DNA from: Natrarchaeobaculum sulfurireducens
GTDB lineage: Archaea > Halobacteriota > Halobacteria > Halobacteriales > Natrialbaceae
DNA length: 64,000 nucleotides
Assembly (NCBI RefSeq): GCF_003430825.1
Contig: NZ_CP024047.1
Coordinates: forward strand, 1,798,001 to 1,862,000
Direction: 5' to 3'
A model generated the notes under the pieces. The model did no database searches. It was given only the letters and a program-made list of their open reading frames with translations, and had not been told where the DNA came from. The translations under genes and the position numbers were made by a program. This document shows positions 1 through 8,552 of this stretch, piece after piece. Position 1 is the stretch's first letter. Each line of letters opens with the position of its first letter.

Positions 1-358
1 CATCGCAGACGACGACTCGACACTTGCGACCCACGACGTCAGCCACGGCGGCCTCGCCGTTTCGCTCGCCGAGATGGTCACGGCCGAGGCGGGCCTCGAG
101 GTCTCGATTCCCGTTCCCGAGTCGGCCGACGCCGGCCCTGCAGGCGTGCTCTTTCACGAACAGCCCGGCCGCGTCCTGATCCAGACGACCGACGCCGACG
201 CCGTTCGCGAGACCTTCGACGGTGTCGCCCCCGTCGTCTCGCTCGGGACGCCGACGACCGACGGCAAAATAACGATCGAAGCCGGTACCGAGACGATCAC
301 CGACGACGCAGAAACCATCCGCGAGCGTCGATCGGTCATCGAAGCCGAACTCGCGTAG
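1..358 (+). CDS. purL: Phosphoribosylformylglycinamidine synthase II, C-terminal end (partial)
   Basis: The 5' part lies outside the window; reading from base 2 gives an open frame to TAG at 356-358. It contains the PurL-type motif ATHDVSHGGLAVSLAEM, a glycine-rich phosphate-binding loop typical of the second AIR-synthase-like half of the enzyme, followed by the usual short C-terminal alpha/beta region. PurL uses ATP and glutamine-derived ammonia to convert FGAR to FGAM in purine synthesis. The next enzyme of the pathway, PurM, is encoded about 28 kb away at 28301 and not in an operon with it. Only about 118 residues are visible, but the motif is distinctive. Confidence 0.9.
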   Translation, partial: IADDDSTLATHDVSHGGLAVSLAEMVTAEAGLEVSIPVPESADAGPAGVLFHEQPGRVLIQTTDADAVRETFDGVAPVVSLGTPTTDGKITIEAGTETITDDAETIRERRSVIEAELA

Positions 359-462
359 TCGGACTGTTCGCTTCTCACGGACTCGTTTTTCCAGGTCTGC
401 TGATCGACGCCAGTCGGGTGTAACAACGCTTTATCCGTGATCGCTTAGAGACGGCGATCATC

Positions 463-549
463 GTGTCGAATCGTAACAGACCGTCTGAGAGCGCTCGACG
501 TGTGTCCCTCGTTTTGATCGCTGTCATCACGGTCTGCGTCGAGTTGTGA
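463..549 (+). CDS. Possible 28-residue membrane peptide
   Basis: A GTG-started frame encodes 28 residues: a basic N-terminal half (MSNRNRPSESARRVS) and a hydrophobic tail (LVLIAVITVCVEL) that could be a single membrane segment. A TATA-like CTTTATCC lies at about 429-436, roughly 30 bases upstream of the GTG, which is the spacing expected of a leaderless haloarchaeal transcript. There is no family evidence and a chance frame of this size is quite possible. The rest of 359-631 holds only the A+T-rich promoter region of the gene at 632. Confidence 0.22.
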   Translation: MSNRNRPSESARRVSLVLIAVITVCVEL

Positions 550-566
550 AAATCAACCAAACTTGT

Positions 567-600
567 ACTAGGACAAAATTAATTGAAAATATTTATCTCT
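567..600 (+). promoter_or_regulatory. A+T-rich promoter region with motif shared by the histidine-rich lipoprotein genes
   Basis: ACTAGGACAAAATTAATTG at 567-585 resembles ACTAGGCAAAAACTATTG at 35071-35088, upstream of the two-domain lipoprotein. ATTAATTGA at 578-586 recurs exactly at 36297-36305, upstream of the metal-binding protein gene. A TATA-like TATTTATC follows at about 590-597, some 35 bases before the ATG at 632. The three genes share the same unusual protein domain, so a common regulator is plausible; this is inference from visual comparison of short, A+T-rich strings. Confidence 0.4.
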
Positions 601-631
601 AACTGGTCTGAAGTGAATAGTAGGGTATTCA

Positions 632-1072
632 ATGAAACGATTACAGTTCACGCGGCGGAAACTGAGTATGAGTGTTGCAAGTGGAGTAGCGATGGTCACT
701 GCCGGATGTCTCGGTAGCAACGGCGACAGCGAGTACGAAGTCGACGTTATCGACCGAAGCTCCGACGATGCGGTCGCAGATTACCACGGACACTGGCACG
801 GCGAACTCCCATCGATTTCTCTCGAGGACAACGTCTCACTCGGTGCCGTCTTCGAGGACGAAGATGGCGAAGCGGTCGACCTCGGTGGTGAGTATAGCCT
901 CGACGTGGAACCGACGGACGAGGCCATCGTGAGCGCGGAGTCACACGGCGATCACGTCCACCTCTACGGCGAATCGGCAGGTGAAACAACGGTCACGTTC
1001 CAGTTATTCCACGACGACCACGTCGAGTGGGAAACCTCGGAAGCGATCGACGTCGAGGTTCTCGAGGAGTAG
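632..1072 (+). CDS. Lipoprotein with one histidine-rich HWH/GDHVH domain
   Basis: The 146-residue product starts with a Tat-like signal (TRRKL at residues 7-11, then a hydrophobic stretch) ending in a lipobox with Cys26, so it is probably lipid-anchored outside the membrane. The mature part is one compact domain of about 105 residues with eight histidines in three clusters: HGHWH (52-56), HGDHVH (105-110) and HDDH (127-130). The same order of clusters occurs twice in the protein at 35154 and once inside the metal-binding protein at 36354. The spacing suggests a beta-sandwich with the histidines brought together, probably to bind zinc or a similar ion. I do not recognise a named family. Function in metal capture is inference from the histidines and from the ABC-transporter context of its relatives; this copy stands alone. 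Confidence 0.85.
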   Translation: MKRLQFTRRKLSMSVASGVAMVTAGCLGSNGDSEYEVDVIDRSSDDAVADYHGHWHGELPSISLEDNVSLGAVFEDEDGEAVDLGGEYSLDVEPTDEAIVSAESHGDHVHLYGESAGETTVTFQLFHDDHVEWETSEAIDVEVLEE

Positions 1073-1120
1073 GTCCGTACACCGGACGGAGGCGACGAAC
1101 GCTCGCACTGTCCGGCAGTA

Positions 1121-2998
1121 TTAGACGTTTTCTACGGGCTCGAGCGTCGTCACGTCGCGGATCTCGATTCGGGTGCCGACGCCGTCGTCGTCGACGATCA
1201 CGAACGACCAGTCGTGGGCTTCGGCGATTGCGCGGACAAGCGTGAGCCCGAGGCCGCTGATCGCACCTTCGTCGTCGGTCGTCGGATCGATCGGTCGACT
1301 GTGGGGATCGGCCGGTGGCTCGGCCGCATCGTCCCACAGGAGAAAGCCCCGGGGCCGGTCGTCGTCGACGCCGATCAGCTCGACACAGACGGTGACGTCG
1401 TCACCCGCCCGCGCAGCGATGTCATCGAAAGCGGTCTCGAGAAGGTTGATGAATCGCTCGGAGTCGGCTCGGAGTGTCGCAGCCCGGTCGACGGTGACGG
1501 CCTCGTCAGCGAGTCGAGAGGTCCCAACGGCCTCCTCGATCGCCTCCTCGAGGTGGACGCGGCTTCGCGTTCGGACCGACGTGGCGTTGCGAGCGAACTC
1601 CTGAACGTCGTCGACGAGGCCCTCAGCCCGCTCGAGGGTCGTCTCGACGGACTGCTCGGCGAGAGGGAACTCCCAGCCAGCGTCGCCATCGTCACCACCG
1701 CTCTCGCTGACTGCAGCGGCGACGTCCTCGAGTTGGCGCTGGAGGTCGTTCGAGAGCACGCTCGCGATTCCCTCGAGTCGCTCGGTCTGACGCTCGAGTT
1801 CGGCGGTCCGGTTCCGGAGGACGCGCTCTCGGTTCGCCCGATCGAGTGCGGCACGGGTGTTCTCGACCAGTGTCGAGACGAGTTCGACGTCGGTCTCGTC
1901 GAACCGGTGGGGGTCGAGCGAGCCGGTCATGAGCACGCCGTGGGTGCCGATCGGCGCGATAACCTCAGATCGAATCGGCGTATCTGGGTTGTAGAGGCCA
2001 TCGACTTCCTCGAGATCGTCGTATCGCTTGACGTCGCCAGCCTCGAACGCCTCCCAGACGAGCCCATCACCCGTGTGTATTCGTGGGAGACCACCGAACT
2101 CCTCGTAGGCTCCGGCAGTGCCCGCGACGGGATCCAGGTAGCCGTACTCGGTATCGAGCAACCAGATGCCACTGATGGTGAGTCCGAGGAGGTCACTGCC
2201 CGCGTGGACAGCGATCGCACAGATCTCCTCGGGATCGTCGGACTCGAGCAGCCACCGCGTGACCTCGTGAAGCGAGGCGGCGACGCGTTCGTACTCGTGG
2301 CGATCGGTGACGTCGCGGACGACGACGGCGACCGTCGCCGTATGGTCTTCGATGGGGACGACGCGGAACTCGCCCATGCGGTCGACCCCGTCGGCGTCGG
2401 TAAACGGAATCTCGAGGGTCCGGTTGTCGGCGGTGCCGATGTCGACATCGGTGATGGCTCGACCGAGGTCGACGGCGTCGCCATCGTCAATCGCGGCCCG
2501 CTGGGTGACGATCTCGACGTGTTCGCCGACGAGGTCGTCCTGGTCGACGCCGAGGTAGGCCGCGAGCGCGTCGTTGACGGTGACGATGCTCCGATTGCGA
2601 TCGAGCGTGAAGATGCCGTCGTAGATCGCCTCGACGACCGCGGCGTGTTGGGCCAGCGACGTCTCCTGGCGCTTTCGATCCGTAATGTCACGCATGAACA
2701 CCGAGAGCCCGGATTCGGAGGGATACGCCCGGGTCTCGAACCAGGTCTCGAGCGGCGTGTGGTAGATCTCGAACGAGACGGGCACCTGTTCGTCCATCGC
2801 CCGATAAAAGCCGTCCGGAAACTGTGTCTCGACCGTCTGGGGGAACTCGTCCCACATGACTCGGCCGATCAATCGGCCACGGGAGCGCTCGAGTAAGTCC
2901 TCGGCACGGTCGTTGAGGTACGTAAAGCGAAAGTCCGTATCGAGGGCGAAAAAGGCGTCCGTAACCCGGTCGACGACGGGAACAGCGTCCAGCGTCAC
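1121..2998 (-). CDS. PAS-PAS-GAF histidine-kinase-like sensor, apparently degenerate
   Basis: The 625-residue soluble protein reads PAS (about 5-110), PAS (about 120-240, ending in the usual RDVTDR), GAF (about 240-395), a coiled segment, a HisKA-like helical pair and a HATPase domain. No membrane segment is visible, so it should sense a cytoplasmic signal. Two key features look lost: the HisKA motif reads SNDLQRQLEDV where haloarchaeal kinases have SHDLRNPL, so the phosphoacceptor histidine is Asn, and the HATPase N-box lacks its asparagine (ETAFDDIAARA). The G2 box GLGLTLVRAIAEAHDW is intact. It may therefore be a pseudokinase or a scaffold. No response regulator gene is adjacent. Confidence 0.85.
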   Translation of the reverse strand: MTLDAVPVVDRVTDAFFALDTDFRFTYLNDRAEDLLERSRGRLIGRVMWDEFPQTVETQFPDGFYRAMDEQVPVSFEIYHTPLETWFETRAYPSESGLSVFMRDITDRKRQETSLAQHAAVVEAIYDGIFTLDRNRSIVTVNDALAAYLGVDQDDLVGEHVEIVTQRAAIDDGDAVDLGRAITDVDIGTADNRTLEIPFTDADGVDRMGEFRVVPIEDHTATVAVVVRDVTDRHEYERVAASLHEVTRWLLESDDPEEICAIAVHAGSDLLGLTISGIWLLDTEYGYLDPVAGTAGAYEEFGGLPRIHTGDGLVWEAFEAGDVKRYDDLEEVDGLYNPDTPIRSEVIAPIGTHGVLMTGSLDPHRFDETDVELVSTLVENTRAALDRANRERVLRNRTAELERQTERLEGIASVLSNDLQRQLEDVAAAVSESGGDDGDAGWEFPLAEQSVETTLERAEGLVDDVQEFARNATSVRTRSRVHLEEAIEEAVGTSRLADEAVTVDRAATLRADSERFINLLETAFDDIAARAGDDVTVCVELIGVDDDRPRGFLLWDDAAEPPADPHSRPIDPTTDDEGAISGLGLTLVRAIAEAHDWSFVIVDDDGVGTRIEIRDVTTLEPVENV

Positions 2999-3230
2999 GA
3001 CTCACCACCCGTGTCTGCCACTGGGTCGCGAATCGTTTGCCATGGGAAGTGCACATTCAGAGGGCCCATCGGCTAGCTATATCTCGTTGTTTCGGCAGGA
3101 GGCTATTTGAGTGTCGTGGCTGATGACAGTCCGTCAGACGTGAACGGGCGATACTAACGAGGTCGGGGCGGGTCACTCACCGTTCGTGTCAGTCCACGAG
3201 TTTATCGTCCTGGGTCAGAATGCGTGTCTT

Positions 3231-4676
3231 ATGGTGTCTGTTACCACGCTGTCGGCTCGAGAGCTGGCGGCAGCGATTCGTTCGGGCGAGACGTCTGCTG
3301 TGACCGTCGTCGACGCGATCCTCGAGCGAATCGAGAGTGCCGACGATCTGAACGCCTTCATTACGGTTACCGACGAGTCGGCCCGGGAGGCTGCTCGCGA
3401 GGCTGACCGCGCGGCGGCTGGTGGCGAGACCCTCGGGCCGCTTCACGGCGTCCCGGTCGCGATCAAGGACCTCCGGGACCGAAAGTCCGGCGTCCGAAAC
3501 ACCCTCGGGCTCGCAGCGCTCTCCGACAACGTCGCCGAGACGGACTCGGTCGTCGTCGAACGGCTCGAGGCGGCTGGTGCAGTGATCGTCGGCACGACCA
3601 ACACGCCAGCGCTCGGCCACACGATCAAGACCGACAACAGACTCGTCGGAGCGACGGCAACGCCGTTCGATCTCGAGCGGTCCGCTGGTGGTTCGTCCGG
3701 CGGTTCGGCGGCTGCGGTCGCCGCTGGCCTGGCGTCCCTCGCAACCGGCTCCGACATTGGCGGCTCGCTTCGCGTGCCAGCGTCGTGTTGTAACGTCGTC
3801 GGCCTGAAACCGACGCTCGGCCGCGTGCCATCGAACTCCCGACTCGACGCGTTCGACACCCATACGCCGTTTATGGTCGGCGGCCCAATCGCGCGCACTG
3901 CCGACGACATCGCGCTGACACTCGAGGTGTTGGCTGGCGTCGACCACCGCGATCCGTACAGCGTTCCGACCGGTGACGAGGACTTCCTCGTGGCACTCGA
4001 TCGTCCCACCGATCAGCTCTCGATTGCGTACAGCCCTGACCTCGATCTCCTGCCGGTCGACCCAGCCGTCCGAGACACCGTCGCGGACGCCGTCGACGAT
4101 CTCGAGGCTGCTGGTGCGACGGTTCGCGACGTCGACGTGGCGCTACCCGACTCCGACGAACTCCGGGAGGCGTACTATGCTCAGGTCGGGAGCTACTTTG
4201 CGGCGGTCGCTGCCCGAGTCGAATCTCACTACGGAGTCGACCTCGAGACGGCTGACGTCGAGCCGACCGTCACCTCCACGGTCGCGCTTGCCCAGGGGTT
4301 CGACGGGCTCGAGGAACGACTGGCTAACGGGCCGCGAACCGACGCGTACGACGCCATCGAGGCCGCGATCGGCGACGCGGACGTGCTCGTGACGCCGACG
4401 CTGACCGTCCCGCCGTACGGCAAACACCTCCGGGACCGCTATCCGACCGAGATCGACGGCGAGTCGGTCGACGGCCTCCCCACCGACGCCATGCTCACGT
4501 GGGTGTTCAACTTGACCGGCCATCCCGCCGCGTCGGTCCCTGCCGGGGTCACCGACGACGGCCTTCCCGTTGGTCTCCAGGTCGTCGGTCGCCGGTACGC
4601 CGAGGCCGATGTACTGGCGACCACGGCGGCACTCGAGCGGGTGCGTCCCTGGGCGCACCGATATCCCGATTGTTGA
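3231..4676 (+). CDS. Amidase signature family hydrolase
   Basis: The 481-residue product has the Ser-cisSer-Lys catalytic layout of the amidase signature family: Lys in PVAIKDL, the glycine/serine loop AGGSSGGSAAAVA and GSDIGGSLRVPA carrying the nucleophile. The family hydrolyses C-N bonds of amides, or transfers glutamine ammonia as in GatA. The absence of an adjacent gatB/gatC and the overall divergence favour a stand-alone amidase; the substrate cannot be told. The frame is open from a GTG at 3186, but the ATG at 3231 matches the usual family N terminus and is preferred. It is followed by a convergent gene. Confidence 0.88.
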   Translation: MVSVTTLSARELAAAIRSGETSAVTVVDAILERIESADDLNAFITVTDESAREAAREADRAAAGGETLGPLHGVPVAIKDLRDRKSGVRNTLGLAALSDNVAETDSVVVERLEAAGAVIVGTTNTPALGHTIKTDNRLVGATATPFDLERSAGGSSGGSAAAVAAGLASLATGSDIGGSLRVPASCCNVVGLKPTLGRVPSNSRLDAFDTHTPFMVGGPIARTADDIALTLEVLAGVDHRDPYSVPTGDEDFLVALDRPTDQLSIAYSPDLDLLPVDPAVRDTVADAVDDLEAAGATVRDVDVALPDSDELREAYYAQVGSYFAAVAARVESHYGVDLETADVEPTVTSTVALAQGFDGLEERLANGPRTDAYDAIEAAIGDADVLVTPTLTVPPYGKHLRDRYPTEIDGESVDGLPTDAMLTWVFNLTGHPAASVPAGVTDDGLPVGLQVVGRRYAEADVLATTAALERVRPWAHRYPDC

Positions 4677-4692
4677 CGCCTCGAGTCGGAAC

Positions 4693-5922
4693 TCAGAAGT
4701 GCTCGCCGAGGTAGACGTCGGTCTCGGGGAACAGTCCTTCGAGCGTCTCGAGCGTGCAATCATCGGCGACCGCCAGATCGTCCGTTCGCTCGAGATCGCG
4801 TGCAGATCGATAGCCGACGATCAGTTGCGAGAGCGAGCCGACTTCGAGTGTCACGTCCGCGTCGGTTTCGTCCCCGAGTCGTTCACAGGTTCCGATCCCA
4901 TCGTCGACCGTCAGCTCGAAGCTCCCCTGATTCCAGGCGGCAAGGGGGTCGTCGACGGCAATCGTGATCGACCCGTCGACGTTTGGGTACGACAGCGCCG
5001 ACAGTGTCTCGACGACGTCGACCACGCGGACCATCGCCCCGATCTCGATGCTCGTCTCGACCCGATCGGGTGCCGGGACGGTCTCGAGCAGCGGGAACGC
5101 GTCCGGTACCTCCAGGTGGACGCGTTCGGCCTGTGACTCGTGGTCGGCGACGAACGATAACAACGCGAGCGACGCCTCGCGGTCGGCGTAGGCCAGTTCG
5201 GAGACGGTCATCGTTCGCCCGCGTCTCGTTTCGTCGTCCGTCTCGTCGTCGAAGCTGTAGACGAGATATCCCTGTACCTCGTCGTCGCGCTCGTAGGCGT
5301 AGACGAACGGATCGACGTCGTGGCCCCCGAAGACGCGTCGTCGCCACCACCGTTCGTCGCGCCGGAACGCCATCGCGTACCGATCACGGTGGCGTTCGTA
5401 GACCTCCTCGAGTTCGGTGTGTTCGTCGGCTGCGAGTCGGCGAAACTGACTTGCATCGTGATCGACGTGTTCACGGGCGAACGCGAAGACCTCGGGCGCA
5501 CACTCGTAGCTCGCGAGGCGATTCGCCGTCTTCCAGCCGAACTGCCGGTAGAAGGCGTAGTTGAACGGCCAGAGGACGGCAAACCGAACGCCGCGCTCGC
5601 GATACTCCGCGAGTGACCCCTCGAGGAGCCGACCGACGTGACCCTGGCGACGGTACTCCGGCGGGGTCGCGACTGACGCCATGCCACCGGTCGGGTGGTC
5701 CTCCCCGCGAACCCGAGCCTCGAGCCAGTAGTGTCGACAGACACACCGCGGACGGTCGTTGGCATCGTCGGTGAAGATGCCGCGTCGAGCGCCGAGGAGC
5801 GCTCGCGGCGTGTCGTGTTCGTCGGGATCGTACGCCTGGGGCCCCTCTTCCGGCCTGAACGCGTAACTGCGATACTCGTGAAACACCTCGCGATCGTCCT
5901 GGATCGGGCGGTACTCGACCAT
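4693..5922 (-). CDS. GNAT N-acetyltransferase of the Eis type
   Basis: The 409-residue protein begins with a GNAT domain; GGMASVATPPEYRRQGHVGRLL is split across the acetyl-CoA-binding motif A, with the R-x-x-G-x-x pyrophosphate loop RRQGHV visible. A second GNAT-like half and a C-terminal SCP2-like region (from about residue 300) give the three-part architecture of Eis-like acetyltransferases. Members acetylate amines of antibiotics or proteins; the physiological substrate here is unknown. It is transcribed away from the aminotransferase at 6068 and converges on the amidase. A dispersed 80-bp repeat lies just upstream at 5977-6055. Confidence 0.85.
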   Translation of the reverse strand: MVEYRPIQDDREVFHEYRSYAFRPEEGPQAYDPDEHDTPRALLGARRGIFTDDANDRPRCVCRHYWLEARVRGEDHPTGGMASVATPPEYRRQGHVGRLLEGSLAEYRERGVRFAVLWPFNYAFYRQFGWKTANRLASYECAPEVFAFAREHVDHDASQFRRLAADEHTELEEVYERHRDRYAMAFRRDERWWRRRVFGGHDVDPFVYAYERDDEVQGYLVYSFDDETDDETRRGRTMTVSELAYADREASLALLSFVADHESQAERVHLEVPDAFPLLETVPAPDRVETSIEIGAMVRVVDVVETLSALSYPNVDGSITIAVDDPLAAWNQGSFELTVDDGIGTCERLGDETDADVTLEVGSLSQLIVGYRSARDLERTDDLAVADDCTLETLEGLFPETDVYLGEHF

Positions 5923-5976
5923 ACTGACGGAACCGAGGGCGAGCGAAAAAGCGTTGCTCTCTCTGTGACTCTATAC

Positions 5977-6055
5977 TAACAACCGCAACGAGTTGCACAC
6001 TGATCGTCGATCCGTCTGGCGAGCAGGTGCGCACTGACGTGTAGGGCTGCTATAG
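5977..6055 (-). repeat. Dispersed ~80-bp repeat, copy 1
   Basis: Read on the minus strand, from CTATAGCAGCC to GGTTGTTA, this stretch aligns end to end with 33699-33778 at about 80 per cent identity with one single-base gap. The longest identical block is CACGTCAGTGCGCACC. It sits in the gap between the acetyltransferase start and the aminotransferase stop. It does not look like a terminator, and I do not recognise it as a known insertion-sequence end. Confidence 0.75.
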
Positions 6056-6067
6056 TTGATGGCTGGA

Positions 6068-7231
6068 TCAGGCGTGTTCGTCGACGAACGCCTCGATCCG
6101 GTTCATCGCTTCGCGCAGTTCGGGCAGGCCCGTCGCGTACGACACCCGGAGGTGTCCGTCGCCGCCCGCACCGAAAACGTCGCCGGGAACGACAGCGACG
6201 CCCTGTTCGCGCAACACGTCTTCGGCGAACTCCTCAGCAGTGAACCCTTCGGGCACCTCCGGGAAGCAGTAGAACGCACCTTTGGCCTCGAAGACGTTCA
6301 TGCCGATCTCGCGAAAGCGCGAGAGAACGAACCGCCGACGGCGATCGTACTGGTCGATCATCTCCCGAACCTCGTCGTCACAGGAGTCGAGCGCCTCGAG
6401 GGCGGCGTACTGTGCCGTCGTCGGCGCTGAGAGCATGGTATACTGGTGGATCTTGTTCATCGCCCCGATGGCGTCGGCCGGCCCGAGTGCGTACCCGAGT
6501 CGGAGTCCAGTCATTGCGTGGGCTTTCGAGAAGCCGTTGAAGACGATCGTGCGCTCGCGCATTCCCGGCAGCGTCGCGATCGAGGTGTGCTCGCCCTCGT
6601 AGGTGAGTTCGGCGTAGATCTCATCCGAGAGGACGATCAGGTCGTGTTCACGGGCGAACTCGGCGATCGGTTCTAAGTCTTCTTCCCGCATGATCGCGCC
6701 CGTCGGGTTGTTCGGGTAACAGAGTACGAGCATCTCGGCGTCGGCCGCGCCCGCGGTCTCGAGTGCGTCGACGGTGAGTCGGAACTCGTCTTCCTCTCGC
6801 GTCGGGACCGCGAGCGGTTCGCCGCCGGCGAAGATGACCCCCGGCTCGTAGGAGATGTACGACGGCTGGGCAATCGCGACCGTATCGCCGGGATCGACGA
6901 ACGCCCGGAACGCGAGGTCGACGGCCTCGCTCGCGCCAGCGGTGACGATGATCTCCTCGGCGGGGCCGTAGCCCAGCGCGAACCGGTCGGCGGCGTAGTC
7001 GGCGATCGCCTCTCGGAGTTCGCGTTTTCCTCGATTGGCCGTATAGGAGGTCTTTCCCTGCTCGAGCGAGGCGATGGCAGCGTCGCGGGCCGTCCAGGGC
7101 GTCGAGAAGTCGGGTTCGCCGACGCCCAGCGAGATGACGTCGTCGCGTTCTTCGGCGATCTCGAAAAACCGCCGGATGCCCGACGGCGGAACCGTTTGGA
7201 CTCTCTCTGCGAGTTCGAACGTCATGGTCAC
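6068..7231 (-). CDS. PLP-dependent class I/II aminotransferase
   Basis: Up to 387 residues, fold type I. Visible landmarks are the N-terminal GVGEPDFSTP, YTANRGKRELREAI, the substrate-site CYPNNPTGA, the Asp/Tyr pair in SDEIYAEL, and the PLP lysine in FNGFSKAHAMTGLRLGY. It is closest in style to archaeal aspartate/aromatic aminotransferases, transferring an amino group to 2-oxoglutarate; exact substrate unknown. The GTG at 7231 gives a 4-base overlap with the stop of the upstream Lrp-family gene and ATG at 7225 gives a 2-base gap, so the two are translationally coupled, suggesting the regulator responds to an amino acid handled by this enzyme. Confidence 0.9.
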   Translation of the reverse strand: MTMTFELAERVQTVPPSGIRRFFEIAEERDDVISLGVGEPDFSTPWTARDAAIASLEQGKTSYTANRGKRELREAIADYAADRFALGYGPAEEIIVTAGASEAVDLAFRAFVDPGDTVAIAQPSYISYEPGVIFAGGEPLAVPTREEDEFRLTVDALETAGAADAEMLVLCYPNNPTGAIMREEDLEPIAEFAREHDLIVLSDEIYAELTYEGEHTSIATLPGMRERTIVFNGFSKAHAMTGLRLGYALGPADAIGAMNKIHQYTMLSAPTTAQYAALEALDSCDDEVREMIDQYDRRRRFVLSRFREIGMNVFEAKGAFYCFPEVPEGFTAEEFAEDVLREQGVAVVPGDVFGAGGDGHLRVSYATGLPELREAMNRIEAFVDEHA

Positions 7232-7713
7232 GGCGAGAACGAGAGGCGGTCGTCCTCGTCGCCGTCGCCGAGTTCGATCCCCTGTTCTTTGTACGAGGTC
7301 ATCACGTAGTGGGTGACCGTCTGGGTGATCTCGGGAACGGGTGCGACCTTTTCGCTGACGAACATCGACACCTCACGGATCGAGTCGCCCTCGACCTCCA
7401 TGTCAAAATCGTAGTCGCCACTGACGAGCCGCAGGGCTTTGACCTGCGGGAATCGTGCGAGGCGCTCTGCGATGTCGCCATAGCCCGTCTCGCGATCGAG
7501 TTCGACGTTCAACTCGACTTCAGCGCGGACCGTCTCGTCCTCGAGTTTGTCCCAGTCGACGACCGCCTTGTAGCCGCGGACGACGCCTGCGCTCTCGAGT
7601 TCCTCGATCACCGCCTCGACTTCGGTCTCCTCGAGATCGGTCATTCGCGCGATGTCGGCCGTGGAGTAGCGCGCGTTCTCCCGGAGTAACTCGAGCACCT
7701 CGCGTTCACTCAT
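7228..7713 (-). CDS. Lrp/AsnC-family transcription regulator
   Basis: 161 residues: an N-terminal winged helix-turn-helix (about 1-60, RYSTADIARMTDLEETEVEAV) and a C-terminal RAM/ligand-binding domain (about 70-145). Start chosen at ATG 7713 because a good Shine-Dalgarno CCGGAGGT directly precedes it; the frame is open further upstream but the added residues have no homologous look. Lrp-type proteins form octamers that bind amino acids and control amino-acid metabolism. It is the first gene of a two-gene operon with the aminotransferase. Confidence 0.9.
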   Translation of the reverse strand: MSEREVLELLRENARYSTADIARMTDLEETEVEAVIEELESAGVVRGYKAVVDWDKLEDETVRAEVELNVELDRETGYGDIAERLARFPQVKALRLVSGDYDFDMEVEGDSIREVSMFVSEKVAPVPEITQTVTHYVMTSYKEQGIELGDGDEDDRLSFSP

Positions 7714-7832
7714 ACCTCCGGAAAGCGCGAGCGCGAGTAAAAACGTTGTTCTTCCGTCTCGTTTCGCGCGAATCGGGCGTTCGTGACACGGCCGTTGGGG
7801 ATGGTCGAACTCGAGTGGGTCGGCTGTCGAAA

Positions 7833-8429
7833 TCAGCGGTAGTTTTTGAACAGTAACGCCCTGACGTCGTCTTTCGTCTGGACGTCCTCGGTCGAGCCGT
7901 CGGGGAGGGTAACCGTGTAGCGATAGTCTGCCGAAGAGGATTCTTCCCACTTGTCGTCGTGTGTCTCGAGCAGGCTCATCATCTCGTCGAGCATGTCGTC
8001 GTCGTCCGCGGCACCGCTGGTGCTCCCAATCGAGTCGTCGTCATCATCCTGTGTCTCCCCTTCGTCTTCGACCTCTTCGACGTTCTCGGCGTCCGAAGTC
8101 TCATTTTCCGACGGCCCCGCCGATTCCGAATCCGTCGTCGAATCAGTTCCAGCCCCCGCTGCTGTACGCTCGTCGTACGACACCGTCTCGAGTTCGTGTG
8201 GGTCGTCCTCGCCTTCGATCGCGGCGTCGACGGAGGCGGCGACGTCGTCGGTGGCCGAGAAATCGACCTCGTCGTCGATGTCGACGTCTTCGGACAGGTT
8301 GTCGATCAGAAACTGCACCGCGTCGCGCTCTCGAACGAAGCCGTACTTGCCGACGACGTCGGTCGAAATCTCTTCCCGGAGCCGCTGGATGAACGCGTAC
8401 TGTTCGTCCGTGACCTCGAGGGTGTTCAT
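7833..8429 (-). CDS. Acidic haloarchaeal protein with ribbon-helix-helix-like N terminus
   Basis: 198 residues. The first 50 (LEVTDEQYAFIQRLREEIS and VRERDAVQFLIDNL) look like a strand plus two helices, as in small RHH DNA-binding or tetramerising domains. The middle (about 55-155) is a low-complexity Asp/Glu/Ser linker including a run of five Asp. The C terminus (about 155-198) forms a conserved-looking beta segment YRYTVTLPDGSTEDVQTKDDVRALLFKNYR. A TATA-like TATTTATATT on the minus strand at about 8446-8456 gives an almost leaderless start. No precise function can be assigned. Confidence 0.75.
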   Translation of the reverse strand: MNTLEVTDEQYAFIQRLREEISTDVVGKYGFVRERDAVQFLIDNLSEDVDIDDEVDFSATDDVAASVDAAIEGEDDPHELETVSYDERTAAGAGTDSTTDSESAGPSENETSDAENVEEVEDEGETQDDDDDSIGSTSGAADDDDMLDEMMSLLETHDDKWEESSSADYRYTVTLPDGSTEDVQTKDDVRALLFKNYR

Positions 8430-8552
8430 ACCTCATGCTCTCGTGGGGAATATAAATAGGTGGGCCACCCGCTGACCACGACCTCGAGTGGGACGTACCG
8501 GCTATCTATGCCCCCAAATCCACTCTCCGGGTATCCGAACCCCGCCCAACAC

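Noticed and set aside
1214-2896. 560-residue open frame on the plus strand
   Set aside because: Antisense to the PAS-GAF sensor; long open frames are common opposite GC-rich haloarchaeal genes and this one contains no recognisable domain.
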